NCBI GenBank assembly: GCA_003538975.1
Contig: DPQQ01000005.1
Span: forward strand, 69,130 to 132,910
Source: Clostridiales bacterium
Lineage (GTDB): Bacteria; Bacillota; Clostridia; Christensenellales; Borkfalkiaceae
DNA: 63,781 bases
Direction of reading: 5' to 3'
This document shows positions 1-7,026 of this stretch, piece by piece. Within the stretch, counting starts at the first letter, position 1. Each line of letters starts with the position of its first letter. The notes beneath the pieces are model-generated. The model saw only the letters and a list, made by a program, of their open reading frames with translations, had not been told where the DNA came from and did not search any database. A program made the translations under genes and the position numbers.

Positions 1-475
1 CCCCCCCGCAAAAATTGTCAATCTTTTTTATAAATATTTTATAAAAAATATTTTTACCGGTTTTTATTTTTTACCTTGACAATATCGAAAAAATTGCGGA
101 GAAGTTCAAAGCGTAACGGGCAGCCGAAAAAGCCGCCCGTTATTTATGTCATTCGTATTAATATGTAATTTTACGATAAAACGTTCTTAAACGATAATAA
201 AAATTAAGCATATACGTATACCTTAACAACCATTAGCGTTAAGATTACGACACTCCGGCCGGATCGCCGTTGTTTCTTTATATCGTTTATTCTATATTTT
301 ATTATTTATTATATATTGTTTTTAACCGTGATGTCAACTTATCAAAAAAAATTTCGACAAGATTTTTATATTTTTATAGGGCGTAATTTTTGATTTTGTA
401 CCGATAACATACATGTGTGCAGAAAATAGCCTCAATATCGCTTTTTATAAAAATTAAAAAAATTTTAAAAAAACC
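1..475. other. AT-rich intergenic region upstream of htpG
   Basis: No protein gene is visible. The only clear structure is a GC-rich hairpin at 115-141 (arms AACGGGC and GCCCGTT) followed by TTATTT, which looks like an intrinsic terminator of a gene left of the window. The remainder is very AT-rich, with poly-T and poly-A runs and no recognisable promoter until 476. Confidence 0.5.
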
Positions 476-504
476 TTGACAACTGAATTTTCAAGAGTTA
501 TTAT
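476..504 (+). promoter_or_regulatory. Sigma-A promoter of htpG
   Basis: TTGACA at 476-481, a 17-nt spacer and TATTAT at 499-504 form a good vegetative promoter. The CIRCE operator begins just after the -10 box, so a bound repressor would overlap the transcription start. Confidence 0.8.
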
Positions 505-505
505 A

Positions 506-532
506 TTAGCAGTCTTGAATATAGAGTGCTAA
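506..532 (+). promoter_or_regulatory. CIRCE operator (HrcA binding site)
   Basis: TTAGCAGTC, nine bases, then GAGTGCTAA. The known CIRCE consensus is TTAGCACTC-N9-GAGTGCTAA, so only one of 18 arm positions differs. It lies between the -10 box and the htpG start, the usual position for HrcA repression relieved by heat or unfolded protein. HrcA itself is not in this window. Confidence 0.88.
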
Positions 533-612
533 CACTTTCACGCTTCGAGTGCAAAAGAACGTTTGAATCCGGCACCTGTATTCATACAAATAAAAATCAC
601 GGGAGAATTATT

Positions 613-2469
613 ATGAAAAAGTTTAAAGCGGAATCGCAAAAAGTTTTGGATATGATGATAAACTCCATCTACACCAATAAAGAAATTTTTATGAGAGAAC
701 TTCTCTCAAACGCTTCGGACGCGATAGATAAATTGTATTTCAAAAGTCTGAACGGCGGAGCGAGCGGTTTAAGCAGATCGGATTTTTCGATTAACGTCGC
801 TTTCGACAAGGATAAACGTACCATAACGATTTCGGATAACGGTATCGGCATGACCGCCGAAGAGCTTGAAAACAATCTCGGCGTAATAGCAAAGAGCGGT
901 TCGAGAGATTTCAAGGCGGAAAACAAAGAAACGTCGGACGATATAAGCATCATCGGACAATTCGGCGTAGGTTTTTACAGCGCGTTTATGGTTGCGGACA
1001 AGGTTGAAGTTTTGTCTAAAGCTTACGGCTCGGACGCCGCCAATCTGTGGACGAGTTCCGGCGCGGAAGGATACGATATAAAGCCCGCCGAAAAGGAAGG
1101 AAACGGCACCGACGTTATTCTTCACTTAAAACCGGACTCCGAAGAAGAAAACTACTCCGACTATCTTACCGAATACAAGCTTAAAAGCCTTATCAAAAAG
1201 TATTCGGATTATATAAAATACCCCGTAAAAATGCAGGTTACGCATTTTACGCCGACCGAAGACGGTAAGAGTTCGACGCAGACGGTAGCGGTTGAAACGG
1301 TCAACAGCATGGTTCCTTTGTGGAAGAGAAACAAGTCCGAGATAACCGAAGACGAATATAACGAATTCTACAAAAACATGTTCTACGATTACGAAAATCC
1401 CCTTAAAGTCATCCATACTTCGATGGAAGGCTCGGTAGACTTCAAGGCTCTTCTTTTTATTCCTGCGGTGGCTCCTTTGAATTATTATTCGAAGAATTTC
1501 GAAAAAGGTTTAAGACTCTACTCCAACGGCGTTATGATAACCGAAACGTGTAAAGACCTTCTCCCCGACTGCTTCGGTTTTGTGAGAGGTTTGGTCGACT
1601 GCGACATCGATCTCAACGTTTCGAGAGAAACCGTGCAGAATAACAGAAGACTTAAACTCATTGCGAACAGCATCGAAAAAAAGATTAAGTCCGAACTCGC
1701 CGACATGCTTAAAAACGACCGCGAAAAGTACGAAAAATTCTTCAAAGCGTTCGGTTTGCAGCTCAAATTCGGTATTTACGAAAGCTGGGGAGCAAAAGCC
1801 GACGAACTTAAAGACCTTATCATTTACCGCTCTGTAAAACAGGATAAATTCGTCACGCTCGAAGAATACGTTTCCGCTATGCCCGAAGATCAGAAATATA
1901 TCTATTACGCGACCGGCGAATCCGCTGAAGCAATCAAACTTTTGCCGAGAGTCGAAGCCGTCACGGCAAAAGGTTACGACGTTTTGTGCTTCACCGACGA
2001 CGTAGACGAATTTGCGGCTAAGTTCATGAAAGGCTCCGGAGAAAAAGAATTCCGCTCGGTATCCGATTCCGATCTCGGAATAGCAGGCGAAACCGACGAA
2101 TCCGAAGAAGCTAAAAAGATTTGCGAAGTATTCAAATCCGCTCTTGGCGACAAAGTCGAAAAAGTCAAAGTTGCTTTAAGATCGGACTCTCACCCCGTAT
2201 GCATTTCGACCGAAGGCGACGTTTCCGTAGAGATGGAAAAAGTCCTTAACTCCATGCCTAACTCAAACGGCAGCGTAAAAGCGCAAAAGGTCCTCGAAAT
2301 CAACGGCAATCACAAGATCTACGAAAAGCTTAAATCGCTTATAACCGACGAAGAAAAACTTAAAAAGTACGCTCTCGTCCTTTATGCGGAAGCGCGCATA
2401 ATCGAAGGTCTCCCCTTGGAAAACGCGACCGAAACCACCGACCTTATCGCTGAGCTTATTTCGGAATAA
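613..2469 (+). CDS. htpG: Molecular chaperone HtpG (bacterial Hsp90)
   Basis: Dimeric cytosolic ATP-dependent chaperone of the Hsp90 family, about 618 residues, the usual length. The start is placed at the ATG at 613, preceded by GGGAGA; the longer open frame upstream runs through the CIRCE site and is leader. The N-terminal GHKL ATPase shows the family signatures ELLSNASDAIDKL, DNGIGM and GQFGVGFYSAFM; the middle domain shows a catalytic-loop type SNGVMI and the DLNVSRETVQ motif. It is a single-gene transcript: the CIRCE-controlled promoter is just upstream and a bidirectional terminator lies about 235 nt downstream. HrcA control of htpG is not the Bacillus subtilis arrangement, where htpG is in a different heat-shock class. 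Confidence 0.97.
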   Translation: MKKFKAESQKVLDMMINSIYTNKEIFMRELLSNASDAIDKLYFKSLNGGASGLSRSDFSINVAFDKDKRTITISDNGIGMTAEELENNLGVIAKSGSRDFKAENKETSDDISIIGQFGVGFYSAFMVADKVEVLSKAYGSDAANLWTSSGAEGYDIKPAEKEGNGTDVILHLKPDSEEENYSDYLTEYKLKSLIKKYSDYIKYPVKMQVTHFTPTEDGKSSTQTVAVETVNSMVPLWKRNKSEITEDEYNEFYKNMFYDYENPLKVIHTSMEGSVDFKALLFIPAVAPLNYYSKNFEKGLRLYSNGVMITETCKDLLPDCFGFVRGLVDCDIDLNVSRETVQNNRRLKLIANSIEKKIKSELADMLKNDREKYEKFFKAFGLQLKFGIYESWGAKADELKDLIIYRSVKQDKFVTLEEYVSAMPEDQKYIYYATGESAEAIKLLPRVEAVTAKGYDVLCFTDDVDEFAAKFMKGSGEKEFRSVSDSDLGIAGETDESEEAKKICEVFKSALGDKVEKVKVALRSDSHPVCISTEGDVSVEMEKVLNSMPNSNGSVKAQKVLEINGNHKIYEKLKSLITDEEKLKKYALVLYAEARIIEGLPLENATETTDLIAELISE

Positions 2470-2605
2470 TACAGCTAAACACGAGTATCGCGGCTTATTA
2501 CTGTTATACCGTCGGCGGCGAAAATGCTCCTTATAATAGTATTTTATCAGTCTGACGGCTCCGGTACCATTTCCGCGATACATTAAAGCAAACAATTATA
2601 AAAAC

Positions 2606-2667
2606 GGTAACCTTTCGGCGCAAATTACGGTATTATATTTATATACCTGTATCGCCGAAAAATTACC
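2606..2667. repeat. 62-bp palindromic repeat element (ACAGGTAT family)
   Basis: Outer arms GGTAACCTTTCGGCG (2606-2620) and CGCCGAAAAATTACC (2653-2667) pair at 13 of 15 positions, and a nested GGTAT...ATACC pair lies inside. Read on the minus strand the right half gives TTTCGGCGATACAGGTAT, the core seen in other intergenic copies (13206, 28799, 28850, 32550, 50306). It sits just after htpG and could fold as a cruciform or RNA hairpin. Function is unknown; a miniature mobile repeat is one explanation. Confidence 0.6.
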
Positions 2668-2704
2668 AAATACATAAAAGCAAACCCTTCATATAAAAGA
2701 TAAA

Positions 2705-2740
2705 AACAACGCGGCTCCTTTATGTAAGCTGCGTTGTTTT
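2705..2740. terminator. Bidirectional intrinsic terminator
   Basis: AACAACGCGGCT and AGCTGCGTTGTT form a 12-bp stem (one mismatch) followed by TTTTATTTTATTTTT; A-runs on the left give a U tail on the other strand. It separates convergent htpG and the lipoprotein gene at 2774. Confidence 0.8.
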
Positions 2741-2773
2741 ATTTTATTTTTATAAATTTATTTAAGCGTAAAT

Positions 2774-3445
2774 TTATCTGTTTCCGCCCGGTCTCCCCGG
2801 CTGTCCGTCTTGTCCCCCGGGACCGCCCATGCTGCCCATGCCGCCGTTGCTCCCGACTGAAGTTATAATCGACGAAATGGTAAACGCCGTAAGTTCGGTC
2901 TCGCCGTCGTAAAGCGAATACGTTCCGCCGTTTTCGATAACGTTTTCGGTTCCGTTTAACGCCGTTATTATAAGCGAAGACTTTTTGTTTTCGTTATAAA
3001 GGGCGACTCCGTCGGCATTTTTTATCGTTGCGTTTTTCAAGAAAATATGCGTTTCTTCGTTTTTGCCGACCGATACGCTTACTCCGCCGTTGAATTCGCC
3101 CGTTAAAACGTAACTGCCCGCGGTTGTTATCGTATAAAGCTCGTCGCTGCCGGAAACAACCGCTGCTTCCGTCTCGTCCGTATCCGACGAAACTTCGGTC
3201 AGGTCCGAAAAGGTAAGTCCTTCAACAGATATCGGATCGGTCTCTGTCGGAAGTTCACCCGTTCCGCCGCCGCCAAGATTATCGCCGGGGTTCACAAACT
3301 CACCGCCGCCCGGAATATCCGGCGGGGTTGTTCCGCTCCCCTCAGAAGAAGAGCCGCCCGAACTGCATGCGCCGAACGCGGTGAGAATAAAAATACATAC
3401 CGCCGTCAATACGGCAAATACCGGAATCAACTTTTTGCTTTTCAT
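2774..3445 (-). CDS. Cthe_2159-like carbohydrate-binding lipoprotein, internally shortened
   Basis: 223 residues, exported. Residues 1-26 are a lipoprotein signal peptide ending in the lipobox-like TAFGAC; then comes a Ser/Gly/Pro-rich linker to about residue 72. Residues 73-165 resemble the start of the Cthe_2159 type beta-helix carbohydrate-binding domain (phrases such as TITTAGSYVLTGEF and HIFLKNATIKN). From about residue 168 the sequence jumps to what looks like the C-terminal tail of the same family (TYSLYDGETELTAFTISS, then a Gly/Pro-rich end). Relatives are usually much longer, so most of the beta-helix seems missing. The start has a good AAAGGAGA site. It is next to the equally shortened two-component gene at 3770, with which such lipoproteins are often clustered. 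Family call is from pattern only; whether the product is functional is open. Confidence 0.65.
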   Translation of the reverse strand: MKSKKLIPVFAVLTAVCIFILTAFGACSSGGSSSEGSGTTPPDIPGGGEFVNPGDNLGGGGTGELPTETDPISVEGLTFSDLTEVSSDTDETEAAVVSGSDELYTITTAGSYVLTGEFNGGVSVSVGKNEETHIFLKNATIKNADGVALYNENKKSSLIITALNGTENVIENGGTYSLYDGETELTAFTISSIITSVGSNGGMGSMGGPGGQDGQPGRPGGNR

Positions 3446-3685
3446 TTTAATCTCCTTTGCAACGTCTTTGCGTTACATTTTTCTTTTATTACCGTAATGT
3501 TACCCCGCGAACCTTAAACGAACCTTAAAATTTTTAAGTTTTTAAATTTTTTTTCGATTTATAAAAAATATTTTGTATATTATATTTTTCTGTACAAATG
3601 CCAATAATAACCGCCGTCTTTATTTCTGCTTTCAAATCTTTTATATTGTTTTATTATATATTTAATCCTTATTTATATTTAAAAA
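3446..3685. other. AT-rich intergenic spacer
   Basis: Between the shortened lipoprotein gene and the palindrome at 3686. Only A/T-rich sequence, presumably holding the promoter of the lipoprotein gene on the minus strand; no convincing boxes could be assigned. Confidence 0.4.
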
Positions 3686-3723
3686 CTAAAACAACATATG
3701 TTGTAAAACATATGTTGTTTTAG
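3686..3723. repeat. 38-bp perfect palindrome with two ACAACATATGTTGT-type cores
   Basis: CTAAAACAACATATGTT, a GTAA loop, then the exact reverse complement: a perfect 17-bp stem. It lies 46 nt downstream of the response-regulator chimera (minus strand) and could end its transcript, but each arm also holds CAACATATG, which recurs at 21828, 34759 and 34830; AAAACAACATATGTTGT (17 nt) is identical at 3688 and 34827. An operator or a repeat is therefore as likely as a terminator. Confidence 0.65.
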
Positions 3724-3769
3724 GTTACATGCGTTATAAATTTAGTTTTTTACTAATTATTTATATCTT

Positions 3770-4459
3770 TCAAAAGTTTACGGTGAACACAACCGATTTA
3801 CCGTCCGGGGAGTTTGCCGTTATCTTCAGACCGGATTTATCCGCAATTTCTTTTGCTATCGAAAGTCCTATGCCGTGTCCTCCCGTTTCGCTGTTTCTCG
3901 ATTCGTCGGCTCTGTAAAATCTTTCAAAAAATTCCGAAAGATCGCCTTTCTTTACGCTCTCAACCGTATTTTCGATTATTAGTTTTTTTGATCTTCCGCC
4001 TTTTAACGTGAGCGTTGCTTCTCCGCCGGCGGAAGACATGCTGCAATCGTCCTTGTTGAGTTTTATGTCGGAAAATCCGGCAAGATTTTCATCCGTCGTC
4101 CCCTTGCGACGGGTTATCGCGCGGATTCTCGCAAGTAATTCTTTCACTTCGAACGGCTTCGCAAGATAATCGTCCGCGCCCGAATCGAGTCCGATTATTT
4201 TATCTTCTACTTCCGATTTTGCGGTCAGAAGAATTACCGGAACGCAATTTTTATCCGCTCTCAAAGTCTTTAACGCCGTTAGACCGTCGATTTTCGGCAT
4301 CATTATATCGAGGATTACCGCGTCGTAAGTATATTCTTTTAAGTATAAAAGCACGTCTTCGCCGTTAAAAACCGACGTAACGTTGTATCCGCTGCGTTTA
4401 AGAATTTCGGTAAGGGCGGTATTAAGAGCCTTTTCGTCCTCGGCAAGGAGTAAATTCAT
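3770..4459 (-). pseudogene. Response regulator-histidine kinase chimera from an in-frame deletion
   Basis: 229 residues in one uninterrupted frame. Residues 1-118 are a complete receiver domain (acidic AEDE near the start, phospho-accepting Asp in LDIMMP, Thr in LLTAK, Lys in AKPF). Residues 119-150 begin an OmpR/PhoB-type DNA-binding domain (SDIKLNKDD...GEATLTL), but at about residue 153 the sequence becomes the C-terminal end of a histidine kinase: IIENTVESVKKGDLSEFFERF, RADESRN and the ATP-binding G2-like HGIGLSIAKEI. Missing are the winged helix, the kinase sensor, the phospho-accepting His domain and the N and G1 boxes. The product could take up phosphate but neither bind DNA nor act as a kinase. 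Start has AAGGAGACAG. The join falls at TLTLK, a string plausible in both parents, suggesting recombination at a short similarity. Marked as a broken gene although the frame is open. Confidence 0.75.
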
Positions 4460-4998
4460 CCACTGTCTCCTTTTGCGTTTTTATGGTTTTAACAGTTTTT
4501 TATTTTAATAATGTAATATATATTTATATAAATAATTATATATCAAATAATAAGCGTAATACAAGCGGCTTTTGCTGTCGGAAATTTTTATATTACATAA
4601 TATCTGGTAAGATATAAGCCCGCTCTTTATAAAACCCGGATTTTTATTTTCAGATTTATTTTAACACCCGAAACTTAATTTTACTTAAAAATTTCGAAAA
4701 ATTTATTTTTTATTTAAAATTTTTTAAAAAATATTTTTTTAATTTTTTTTGCTTTTTTAATATTTTTTATGTTTTCCGGCTTAAAATTACCTTAATAAAT
4801 TTAATTTTATTAAATGATTACTTAATATTTGATAAACTGCGGTTTCGTAAAAAATTATAAAAAACAGGCTAAAAGTATCCTTTTAAACCTGTTTTTTGCG
4901 CATTTTTGCCGTTTTTTATAAGATTTTACGGTAATTTTTAGATTTTTCCCGCCAATTTTTATTATATCAGACTACAATCCTTTTGTCAAGCGGTTTTT
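4460..4998. other. Very AT-rich intergenic region with one hairpin
   Basis: No protein gene. A hairpin at 4859-4897 (AAAACAGG, nested TAAAAG/CTTTTA, CCTGTTTTTT) is a good intrinsic terminator in both directions and insulates the RNA locus that starts at about 5069 from the left. An inverted repeat GTAAAT...ATTTAC at 4999-5030 abuts the next promoter. Otherwise long A and T runs. Confidence 0.5.
4859..4897. terminator. Bidirectional intrinsic terminator
   Basis: AAAACAGG and CCTGTTTT enclose a second stem TAAAAG/CTTTTA with a TATC loop; the plus strand ends in TTTTTT and the minus strand in T-rich sequence. Confidence 0.7.
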
Positions 4999-5033
4999 GT
5001 AAATAAAAATTTAAGAAAATTTTCATTTACCTA

Positions 5034-5062
5034 TTGACAAACGCTTTTTCGTCTGCTATAAT
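5034..5062 (+). promoter_or_regulatory. Perfect consensus sigma-A promoter of the SD-repeat RNA
   Basis: TTGACA (5034-5039), exactly 17 nt, TATAAT (5057-5062) with an upstream TGC that makes an extended -10. It is the best promoter in the window and reads into DNA with no protein gene. The inverted repeat GTAAAT/ATTTAC at 4999-5030 ends 3 nt before the -35 box and could be an operator or UP-like element. Predicted start is near 5069. Confidence 0.92.
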
Positions 5063-5128
5063 AAAGGCAGAAATAAGGGAACAGTAAGAACTTAAACAAA
5101 AAGTTAAAAGTTCCCACCCGAAATAAAA

Positions 5129-5748
5129 AAGGAGGTACAGACCACCCGAAACGTAAACTTCAGACATTCTATAAAATAATACCAAGGAGGTACGGTCCGA
5201 AATATAACTGATTCTATAACGGCAACATAATAACAAAAGGAGGTATACCCCGAAATTCAGATAATCGATTAAAATAAATTTAATCTTAAAACAGATTCTT
5301 AAATCATAAAGGAGGTTCAGACCGATGCAGAAGTGAAATATAAATCAGGCTAAATAAAACAAGGAGGTACAGACCGCCGAAGATACTAAAATAAACTCAT
5401 GATATGATACCTTGCCCCGCGGCAAGTGAACATAGATAAACTATACAAGGAGGTACGGTCCGATGAAATAATTACAAAGTCGGTTTTTGATACAAAGATC
5501 GCAATTCAGACAAAATTTACACCAGGAGGTATGGTCCGATGCACATTACAACTACTTAATATTAAAAGGAGGTACAGACCGATGCAGCTATAAAACCTAT
5601 AATTAAACCAATAATACTACAAAAGGAGGCAATAAACGGTTTAATTTTAAACGGGCGCAAACAAACCAAGCCTATATACAATCCTTAATAGGGAGAATAA
5701 TTTATGATAAGGATACAAGGACGCATTTTATAAAGGAGGTATGGTCCG
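5129..5748 (+). repeat. Ten-copy dispersed repeat AAGGAGGTAYRGWCCG
   Basis: Copies start at 5129, 5184, 5237, 5309, 5361, 5447, 5523, 5566, 5621 and 5733; spacing is irregular (about 43 to 111 nt), unlike CRISPR. Typical copies read AAGGAGGTACAGACCG, AAGGAGGTACGGTCCG or AAGGAGGTATGGTCCG. Four are followed directly by ATG at ideal spacing and a tiny ORF: M-Q-K-stop (5325-5336), M-K-stop (5463-5471), M-H-I-T-T-T-stop (5539-5559), M-Q-L-stop (5582-5593). Others keep GACCGA or GTCCGA without ATG. In nine copies GG and CC flank a 6-nt interior and could close a mini-hairpin. The copy at 5621 keeps only AAAAGGAGGC. Confidence 0.9.
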
Positions 5749-5879
5749 ATCTACTCTATTAACTCCTGCTCTCAAACGTAAACGACTTACTTTAAAGGAA
5801 CAATATTCATTCGCTTACAGCGGTAAAAGTCAGCTACGCAAAAACGGCAGGCACAACTGAATACTTTCGAACTATACAG

Positions 5880-5905
5880 CCGGCGGATAAAATCGTCGGT
5901 TTTTT
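5880..5905 (+). terminator. Intrinsic terminator of the SD-repeat RNA
   Basis: CCGGCG and CGTCGG (one G-U pair) with a GATAAAAT loop, followed directly by TTTTTT. Confidence 0.85.
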
Positions 5906-6020
5906 ACTTTTAAATTTTTGCTGAACAGTCTTATTTCTTAAAGAACAACTCTTCTCTCCCGTTCTCTTCCCATTTTTTTAGTTCTATGACATATCTCCGA
6001 TAAGCGGACAAATATATAAT

Positions 6021-6060
6021 AAAAAACTCGTCCGAAGTTTTTAGTTTCAAACGAGTTTTA
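6021..6060. terminator. Bidirectional terminator downstream of the DUF3592-like gene
   Basis: AAAACTCGT (6023-6031) and ACGAGTTTT (6051-6059) form a 9-bp stem flanked by A-runs on the left and TTTTA on the right. It ends the minus-strand gene at 6100 and backs up the RNA terminator at 5905. Confidence 0.75.
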
Positions 6061-6099
6061 TATTATAAGATTATAAGTAAATTCGGAATAAATACAAGG

Positions 6100-6615
6100 T
6101 TAGCCTATATTATTTTCGTTATCGAATCTTTTTTTATCGAATATAGCGCGCTCACCGTATACAAGAATCGGAACGAGAGTCATTTGCTGCAACTTTTCGT
6201 AAACATTCTGGCTGATCTGTTCCTGACTTTCGCACAAATTGCCTGAATCGTCCGTATATTCGAACTTCAGATTATATATCGTGTAATTAGATACGCATCC
6301 GTTGTTGTTTTCGGTTACTTCGGTTTCGGATAAGTCCGTTATTCTGCCGTTTTCGGAATGACCTTTGCGTGAGACTTCAAACGATTTTTTACCGTCGATG
6401 ATCATTTTTACGCCGTTACAGATAAACCCTATCGACGCGACAATCATTATTCCGCCGATTAAACACATGAACACCGTTCCGAACTTATTTTCCGGATCAT
6501 ACGATTTGATACCGGAGCAGATAACGGTAACGGCAATCACGGCAGCAACCAGCGCAATAGCTATTCTTGCAATGCCGCCGCCCATGGTTCCGCGGTTAAA
6601 TTTTTTCTTTTCCAT
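6100..6615 (-). CDS. DUF3592-like two-helix membrane protein
   Basis: 171 residues. The first 14 residues are basic and cytosolic; two hydrophobic helices lie at about 15-35 and 47-70; the rest (about 75-165) is a soluble beta-rich domain with the order GRITDLSETEV...YNLKFEYTDDSG, like DUF3592 proteins of Bacillota, in which a short domain follows or is bracketed by membrane helices. Start ATG has a strong CAGGAGG site 8 nt upstream. It stands alone: AT-rich DNA on both sides and a terminator at 6021. Function unknown; the fold assignment is tentative and the C-terminal third helix of many relatives is absent. Confidence 0.55.
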   Translation of the reverse strand: MEKKKFNRGTMGGGIARIAIALVAAVIAVTVICSGIKSYDPENKFGTVFMCLIGGIMIVASIGFICNGVKMIIDGKKSFEVSRKGHSENGRITDLSETEVTENNNGCVSNYTIYNLKFEYTDDSGNLCESQEQISQNVYEKLQQMTLVPILVYGERAIFDKKRFDNENNIG

Positions 6616-6952
6616 CAGATTAACCTCCTGTAATCAAGCAAGAAATATCGCTATAATGTTTTCCTTGCTTATCCGTATTGTATCATAATTTTTTTGGTTT
6701 TTCAATAGACGTCGTTTTTTTAAGATAAAAATTTTTTAAGACACTGTATTGTTATTTAAAATGTTACCAATTAAATAACTTTATATTATATTTTTTTCGT
6801 CTCTATTTTTTCGTTATGGTAAACTTTCAACGAACCGTTCGCATGAAAAAGCGACCGTTTTTATGCCGCCGTTATCTTTTATATAAAAAACAAGACGCTT
6901 TATATACGCCATTTTTTATGAGCAAAAAAACGGCTTCATATATTTTTAGTAG
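6616..6952. other. AT-rich intergenic region
   Basis: About 340 nt with no gene. It should contain the promoter of the DUF3592-like gene (minus strand). An imperfect TTTTTT/AAAAAA-rich stretch near 6900-6960 precedes the terminator of pfp. Nothing else stands out. Confidence 0.4.
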
Positions 6953-6989
6953 CAAAAAAATAAACCGTCCCGGTTAAGGAACGGTTTAT
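6953..6989 (-). terminator. Terminator of the phosphofructokinase genes
   Basis: On the minus strand ATAAACCGT and ACGGTTTAT form a 9-bp stem around a C/G-containing loop, followed by a T7 tract (AAAAAAA on the plus strand at 6954-6960). Confidence 0.8.
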
Positions 6990-7026
6990 GATTTATTTTA
7001 TTATACGATTTATCCGCTATACAAAA

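Larger units (their letters stand above)
5069..5906 (+). ncRNA. Candidate non-coding RNA with an array of Shine-Dalgarno repeats
   Basis: About 840 nt bounded by the perfect promoter at 5034-5062 and an intrinsic terminator at 5880-5905. No plus-strand frame of 60 codons exists. The 5' end can fold (GGGAAC 5077-5082 with GTTCCC 5110-5115). The body is A-rich, apparently weakly structured and carries ten AAGGAGG-type sites, nine sharing the longer pattern GGAGGTNNNGNCC or close to it. A GC hairpin (CTTGCC/GGCAAG, 5411-5426) interrupts the array. Near the 3' end ATCCTTA/TAAGGAT (5681-5687/5708-5714) loops out a GGGAG site plus ATG, and the last repeat can pair with CTCCT at 5763-5767. Possible roles: a sponge for the 16S anti-Shine-Dalgarno end, a sponge for a GGA-binding protein of CsrA type, or a chain of start-stop leader peptides. 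Not a family I recognise. Confidence 0.75.

Noticed and set aside
5027..5236. 69-codon open frame on the minus strand over the SD-repeat RNA start
   Set aside because: It is antisense to a perfect promoter, has no ribosome site, and its composition (Leu, Tyr, Ser, Cys) is that of the reverse of A-rich DNA.
5129..5748. CRISPR array
   Set aside because: Repeats are only about 16 nt, spacing varies from 43 to 111 nt, spacers are A-rich, and no cas gene is near.
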